Shown one piece after another: positions 31,480-35,198 of a stretch of 35,198 nt of DNA. Under the pieces are notes generated by a model. The model saw only the letters and a list, made by a program, of their open reading frames with translations, did no database searches and was not told the origin of the DNA. Position 1 is the first letter of the stretch, and every line of letters begins with the position of its first letter. This stretch comes from Campylobacterales bacterium (lineage in GTDB: Bacteria; Campylobacterota; Campylobacteria; Campylobacterales; Sulfurovaceae). Made by a program: the position numbers and the translations under genes. The stretch covers positions 1 through 35,198 of the forward strand of contig JAJRRK010000071.1 of assembly GCA_024279555.1 (NCBI GenBank), written 5' to 3'.

Positions 31480-32751
31480 ATGGACTATCTACAGATAAAC
31501 GGCGGAAAGAAACTGAGCGGAAGGGTAACCATAAGCGGAGCAAAAAATGCCGCCCTTCCGGTGATCGCAGCAACGATACTCAGTGACAAACCTGTCACAC
31601 TCACCAACCTGCCAAATGTCGTAGATATTCGTACCCTCCTCAAGCTTTTGACCATGCTCGGAGGCAAGGTCGATCATGAAGGCACCGTTGCCCACATTGA
31701 CAACAGTACCATCAACTCCCACAAAGCAGTCTACGAGATCGTCGCGCAGATGCGTGCCTCCATTCTGGTACTTGGTCCCCTGCTGGCTCGGTTTGGCGAG
31801 TGTGAAGTGAGTCTTCCCGGAGGCTGTGCCATTGGTCAGCGTCCCATTGACCTGCACCTCAAGGCGCTAGAAGCGATGGGAGCGACCATCGAGATCAAGG
31901 GCGGATATGTGCATGCCATCGCACCCGAAGGTGGACTCAAAGGTACAAAAATCATTTTTGACACCATTACCGTCGGCGGTACGGAAAACACCCTCATGGC
32001 AGCGGCACTTGCAAACGGTACCACTACCATCATCAACGCCGCCAAAGAGCCGGAGATCGTCCAACTGTGCGAGATGCTTGCCTCAGCCGGGGTTAGCATA
32101 AAAGGCACCGGTACCAGTGAACTGACCATTGAAGGAACAGGCGGTGTACCCTTGACCTTCCCCGAAACCAGGATCATCCCAGACCGTATTGAGGCGGGTA
32201 CCTACCTTTGTGCCGGTGCGATTACCAATTCCGAGATCACCCTTGAAGCGGTAGAACCTGAGCATATCCGCGCAACCATCGACAAACTCGAATCGATGGG
32301 ATTTACTTTTACCATCGGTGAAAACAGCATAACCATACACCCTGCCGAAGTGATCAAGCCGGTCAATATTGTTACGGTAGAGTACCCGGGCTTTCCTACA
32401 GATATGCAGGCACAGCTTATGGCAGTGGCAGTCGTTGCTGAAGGAGAAAGTCTTATTGAAGAGCGGCTGTTTGAGAACCGTTTCATGCATGTGAGCGAAC
32501 TCAACCGACTGGGGGCTGACATCTGGCTCAAAGGCAACACAGCTGCGGTCAAAGGGGTGGACAGACTCTACGGTGCTGATGTCATGGCAACCGACCTGCG
32601 CGCCTCCTCTGCCCTTGTTCTTGCCGGACTGGTAGCCGAAGGCACCACCAATGTCCGCCGCATCTACCACCTCGACCGCGGTTATGACGATCTGGAGGGC
32701 AAACTCGCAGCCCTCGGTGCAGACATCGTACGCAAAAAAGAGCAAAAGTAA
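31480..32751 (+). CDS. murA: UDP-N-acetylglucosamine 1-carboxyvinyltransferase
   Basis: A 423-residue cytosolic enzyme that transfers enolpyruvate from PEP to UDP-GlcNAc, the first committed step of peptidoglycan synthesis and the fosfomycin target. Lys22 in G-A-K-N-A-A-L-P, and active-site Cys116 in P-G-G-C-A-I-G are present, so this is the fosfomycin-sensitive (Cys) form. Length matches the family. GAGGAAGAG lies about 3-10 bp before the ATG and TAAAAT at 31445-31450 may be its -10 box. It is followed by a CYTH-domain gene 6 bp later. Confidence 0.96.
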   Translation: MDYLQINGGKKLSGRVTISGAKNAALPVIAATILSDKPVTLTNLPNVVDIRTLLKLLTMLGGKVDHEGTVAHIDNSTINSHKAVYEIVAQMRASILVLGPLLARFGECEVSLPGGCAIGQRPIDLHLKALEAMGATIEIKGGYVHAIAPEGGLKGTKIIFDTITVGGTENTLMAAALANGTTTIINAAKEPEIVQLCEMLASAGVSIKGTGTSELTIEGTGGVPLTFPETRIIPDRIEAGTYLCAGAITNSEITLEAVEPEHIRATIDKLESMGFTFTIGENSITIHPAEVIKPVNIVTVEYPGFPTDMQAQLMAVAVVAEGESLIEERLFENRFMHVSELNRLGADIWLKGNTAAVKGVDRLYGADVMATDLRASSALVLAGLVAEGTTNVRRIYHLDRGYDDLEGKLAALGADIVRKKEQK

Positions 32752-32757
32752 CTTTCA

Positions 32758-33219
32758 ATGGCACAGGAGATCGAACGCAAGTTCCTCGTCGACACCACCA
32801 AACTCCCACCGCTTCCCCGGCCGCTTATCATCAAACAGGGCTACATTCCTGCCCAAAATGCCACCGTACGCATCCGCCGTACCGATGACCAAGCCTACCT
32901 CACCATTAAAGGCCGCGCCACAGGGCTGACCCGTTCGGAATTTGAGTACCCTATCCCCCCTTCTGATGCCGAAGCAATGCTCGCAGAGCTTTGTGAAAAA
33001 CCCTATATCGAGAAAAAGCGCTATCTTATCAAACATCAGGGGCATACCTGGGAACTGGATATCTTCGAGGGGGAGAACGAAGGCTTGATCATCGCAGAGA
33101 TTGAACTCTCAAGCGAGGATGAAACATTTGAAAAGCCCGAATGGGTCACACAGGAGGTATCAGACGATCCACGATACCGCAACAGCTATCTGATTGGACA
33201 TCCATACAAGACATGGTAA
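32758..33219 (+). CDS. CYTH-domain protein, putative triphosphatase
   Basis: A 153-residue protein with the N-terminal ExExK signature (E4-I-E6-R-K8) and alternating charged strands (R-I-R-R-T, L-T-I-K-G-R, E-L-D-I-F-E-G-E) that build the triphosphate tunnel. CYTH proteins hydrolyse tripolyphosphate or related triphosphates, or act as adenylate cyclases; single-domain bacterial forms are mostly tripolyphosphatases. It follows murA by 6 bp and is probably cotranscribed. Confidence 0.9.
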   Translation: MAQEIERKFLVDTTKLPPLPRPLIIKQGYIPAQNATVRIRRTDDQAYLTIKGRATGLTRSEFEYPIPPSDAEAMLAELCEKPYIEKKRYLIKHQGHTWELDIFEGENEGLIIAEIELSSEDETFEKPEWVTQEVSDDPRYRNSYLIGHPYKTW

Positions 33220-33223
33220 AATA

Positions 33224-33232
33224 TGCTATAAT
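33224..33232 (+). promoter_or_regulatory. Extended -10 promoter 5 bp before mntA
   Basis: TGC-TATAAT, then five bases and ATG. There is no Shine-Dalgarno. Transcription should start on the start codon, predicting leaderless mntA mRNA and giving the toxin-antitoxin pair its own promoter. Confidence 0.5.
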
Positions 33233-33237
33233 ATTTT

Positions 33238-33549
33238 ATGTTGAAACAAAAAGAACTGATTTTATTTCTCAAAAACTATAATCATACATTGCCTAAAGGT
33301 ATACAGATCACAGGACTGTTCGGCTCCCAGGCAAGAGGTACAGCGGATGCTTATAGCGACATTGATCTTACATATAAGATAGATCATGCCGTTTTCTATC
33401 CTGAAAATGGCTTTAAAAAACTCATTGCGCTTGAAGAGATTAAAAAAGAGCTTGAAAGAGAATTGAAGCATCCGGTTGATCTTATCCCCGAAAATACAAA
33501 AGACCCGCTTTTGCTTGAGAGCTTAAAGCAGGAGAAGATAGCACTGTGA
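33238..33549 (+). CDS. mntA: MntA-type nucleotidyltransferase antitoxin
   Basis: A 103-residue minimal nucleotidyltransferase with the signature G29-S30 followed after ten residues by D41-I-D43 (GSX10DXD). MntA antitoxins neutralise HepT by AMPylating it near its active site. The gene overlaps hepT by 4 bp. Composition is more AT-rich than the flanking murA and truD genes, consistent with transfer. Confidence 0.9.
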   Translation: MLKQKELILFLKNYNHTLPKGIQITGLFGSQARGTADAYSDIDLTYKIDHAVFYPENGFKKLIALEEIKKELERELKHPVDLIPENTKDPLLLESLKQEKIAL

Positions 33550-33905
33550 AAAAACGTCTCGAAAAAATACTGCTAAGTATGGATGATATTGACTATTTCA
33601 TTGAACAAAAAGAAGGTAAGATTGTTCCTGCTCTTGAAGATCGTGTACTACGTCCGGCGATTAGAATGAAAATCATCACCATTGCAGAGCAGTTCAACAA
33701 GCTTAAAGAAGAAAATGCTTTCGAGTTACTCAGCCATTTTGGCAAAGAAGATCTTCGTGGACTTAATGCGGTAAGAAACTTTATTGCACACGATTACGAC
33801 AGTGTCGATGATGAAATTTTGGAACTGGTTTTACGCAAACACTTACCCAAAATAAGAAAAACCATTATAGAGTGCATCACTTTCCAAGACACCAATGACC
33901 AATAA
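33546..33905 (+). CDS. hepT: HepT-type HEPN RNase toxin
   Basis: A 119-residue HEPN-domain protein with the catalytic RX4HXY motif at R77-N-F-I-A-H82-D-Y84. HepT toxins are RNases; the Tyr is the site AMPylated by MntA. All-helical with a charged N-terminus. It is encoded directly after mntA with a 4-bp overlap, the usual antitoxin-first order for this type. The pair stabilises mobile DNA or may serve in phage defence. Confidence 0.9.
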   Translation: MKKRLEKILLSMDDIDYFIEQKEGKIVPALEDRVLRPAIRMKIITIAEQFNKLKEENAFELLSHFGKEDLRGLNAVRNFIAHDYDSVDDEILELVLRKHLPKIRKTIIECITFQDTNDQ

Positions 33906-33917
33906 GCACTGCCGAAC

Positions 33918-34985
33918 CTACAACGGCTCTCCCCTCAAGACATCCAGCACATTGGTAGCATACGACCCTTTAGGCAGCACGAACGAAAGCTCATAGTGCG
34001 CCCGCTCTTCGATGTACTTCTTTTTGATCTCCGTTACCTGCACCCAGGCGTAGCGTCTGGCGCCAAAGAGTTTCATCTCCTCATCGAACATCTGTTCAAA
34101 ATACCCTGCCAGTCCAGAAGCCCGCTTGGTTTTGCTGCCGGGGATGAGTCCGGTGGGGGCGATGTCTTTGGCGGCAAAGCGTTCGGCTTCTGTTGTCAGA
34201 TCTTCAACTTCAAAGAGTCTGCCATAGGGGTAGTGCATCATCAAATCGCCTTCAAGCAGTTTGTAAAAGCTTGGCTGTTTCTTGACCCCTTTGAGCGAGC
34301 CTTCGGGCAGTCCCATTACCTGCTCAGTCTCTGATTCGGTGAACTTTTCCAGTAGCAGGTTCAGCTCCATGCGTTTTGCCAGCCATTTGTTAAAAAGATA
34401 GCTTTGGTAGGAACCCATCAAAAACTCACGGGTTTTTTTGTCCCGCATCTTCAGTGTGCCCTCAAGCAGTTTTTTACCCTCTTCCCAGTTGTTGCCGTTG
34501 GTGCCGAAACGCTGGTTGCCAAAGTAGTTGGGTACGCCGTTGGCTTTGATCCACTTGAGAACAGAGTCGAGCTTCTCTTTTTGTACGCCAAGTACCTTTT
34601 TGAGGCGTATCTCAAAGCGGTTGCCCTTGAGGTGCCCTACCCGAATTTTGTTGTTGTGGCGGAAGGTGTCGAGTATCTTGATTTTGTCATGGCTGAAGGC
34701 AGAGAGTTTCTCTTCAAGTTTGGCAGGCAGTGAGATGTACTGAATGGTCATGGCATGCTTGTCCTTCAGCCCCGCATAGCCAATATCACGCCGCCTGATG
34801 CCAAGGTGTGTCGAGATGGCATCGAGCATCCCCCATGTGGTCATCTCTTTTTTACGCACCTTCAACACCAGATGCTCCCCCTCCCCCGTAAAGTCATACA
34901 GCGGTATCTCCTCGACAGTAAAATCCCGCGGCGAGGGGTTGAAGACAAATTCATTTTTGATGTTGAGGGGGTAGATGGGCTTCAT
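33918..34985 (-). CDS. truD: tRNA pseudouridine-13 synthase
   Basis: A 355-residue pseudouridine synthase that modifies U13 of tRNA-Glu. The catalytic Asp75 is in G-L-K-D-K-H-A, with the TruD signature P-N-Y-F-G-N-Q-R-F-G and a C-terminal catalytic segment rich in charged residues. The ATG at 34985 has AAGG 6 bp upstream and gives the usual N-terminus; an in-frame ATG at 35069 adds 28 unconserved residues. It converges with hepT, 12 bp between stops. Confidence 0.93.
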   Translation of the reverse strand: MKPIYPLNIKNEFVFNPSPRDFTVEEIPLYDFTGEGEHLVLKVRKKEMTTWGMLDAISTHLGIRRRDIGYAGLKDKHAMTIQYISLPAKLEEKLSAFSHDKIKILDTFRHNNKIRVGHLKGNRFEIRLKKVLGVQKEKLDSVLKWIKANGVPNYFGNQRFGTNGNNWEEGKKLLEGTLKMRDKKTREFLMGSYQSYLFNKWLAKRMELNLLLEKFTESETEQVMGLPEGSLKGVKKQPSFYKLLEGDLMMHYPYGRLFEVEDLTTEAERFAAKDIAPTGLIPGSKTKRASGLAGYFEQMFDEEMKLFGARRYAWVQVTEIKKKYIEERAHYELSFVLPKGSYATNVLDVLRGEPL

Positions 34986-35073
34986 GGGTACCTTTTTAAG
35001 AGATTGTATTTTATTACCGCACCAACATATAACCTGAAACTTGATGCTGGTGATTTCGTTCATAATCAAGGCA

Positions 35074-35112
35074 GATTTTTGAAATCCTAGCCGTAGCTAA
35101 GATGAAAAAATC
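35074..35112. repeat. Imperfect inverted repeat upstream of truD
   Basis: Outer arms GATTTTT (35074-35080) and AAAAATC (35106-35112), inner arms TAGC and GCTA around CGTA. In RNA this is a stem-loop of about 39 nt with an internal mismatch. Arms resemble the repeat at 24791-24805. It lies in a divergent region between truD and a possible gene at the right edge. Confidence 0.4.
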
Positions 35113-35172
35113 TAACATAGAGTATGGGCGAAAGCACCAGCACCCTTCGGGGAGAACGATAAGAGGCGACCT

Positions 35173-35198
35173 GTGAGCAGATACATTTTCGAATTCCC
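35173..35198 (+). CDS. Possible 5' end of a truncated gene
   Basis: A GTG at 35173 preceded by AAGAGG (6 bp) opens a frame V/M-S-R-Y-I-F-E-F that runs off the window. Only eight codons are visible, so no identity can be given. A CCC-TTCG-GGG tetraloop hairpin lies in the upstream leader (about 35143-35152). Tentative. Confidence 0.25.

Noticed and set aside
35113-35172. A riboswitch before the right-edge gene
   Set aside because: Apart from a UUCG hairpin, no conserved core of a known riboswitch class (TPP, cobalamin, SAM, glycine, preQ1 or c-di-GMP) could be matched.

Overview
The window is a compact, gene-dense stretch of a bacterial chromosome. It most likely comes from the phylum Campylobacterota (formerly Epsilonproteobacteria), near Sulfurovum or Sulfurimonas. 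This rests on protein style read from memory: a GluRS2-type synthetase paralog, a short BioC-like methyltransferase, Hpt-less histidine kinase architecture, a DUF3365 haem protein, and sigma70 promoters dominated by a -10 box or extended -10 box. No rRNA, tRNA, CRISPR array, insertion sequence or prophage gene was found. Genes sit a few bases apart, often with 4-bp ATGA overlaps, and convergent pairs touch or overlap.

Layout. 1-3435: a lipoprotein gene, then a minus-strand operon (GluRS-like paralog, YggT, lytic transglycosylase). 3547-5808: glutaminyl-tRNA synthetase with a GatB/YqeY tail. 5813-7123: minus-strand exonuclease and an exported protein. 7235-10931: plus-strand cluster (NifU-like scaffold, putative ferritin-like protein, phosphatidylserine decarboxylase, PDC-sensor membrane protein, HAD phosphatase). 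10928-12794: small exported protein and an RhlE-type DEAD-box helicase with a long structured leader. 12802-13936: a PilT-type ATPase gene broken by a frameshift in an A5 run. 14060-16014: an uncharacterised cytosolic protein and two exported proteins, one Spy-like with duplicated cysteine motifs. 16015-18566: a 619-bp gene-free region with a regularly spaced TetR operator array, then the operon tetR / methyltransferase / DUF2238. 18606-22000: DUF3365 protein, methyltransferase, two coiled-coil proteins, BioC-like protein. 22254-28138: BaiN/HI0933 flavoprotein, orphan histidine kinase, NlpC/P60 hydrolase, RsmD, rhodanese, NYN-LOTUS protein. 28135-31249: UvrD-type helicase and two unknown proteins. 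31480-34985: MurA, CYTH protein, MntA-HepT toxin-antitoxin, TruD. A further gene may begin at the right edge.

The most striking observation is the tRNA-Gln locus. The GluRS2-like protein is a complete 419-codon reading frame with a promoter and Shine-Dalgarno sequence, yet all four class I catalytic signatures are replaced (HIGN, R-I-E-D-T-D, R-G-E-D-H and KMSKR equivalents). It lies divergently beside an apparently fully active GlnRS carrying a GatB-like tRNA-binding tail. Most Campylobacterota make Gln-tRNA through a misacylating GluRS2 plus GatCAB. The arrangement therefore suggests that GlnRS took over and the old GluRS2 was kept as a non-catalytic protein of unknown role.

Other points of interest are the four TetR operators at 43/42/42-bp spacing with the last inside the promoter spacer, a NifU-type scaffold lacking its first cysteine, several genes whose -10 box lies 5-6 bp before the start codon (predicted leaderless mRNAs), and a 7-bp tandem repeat that supplies the stop codon of the DUF2238 gene.
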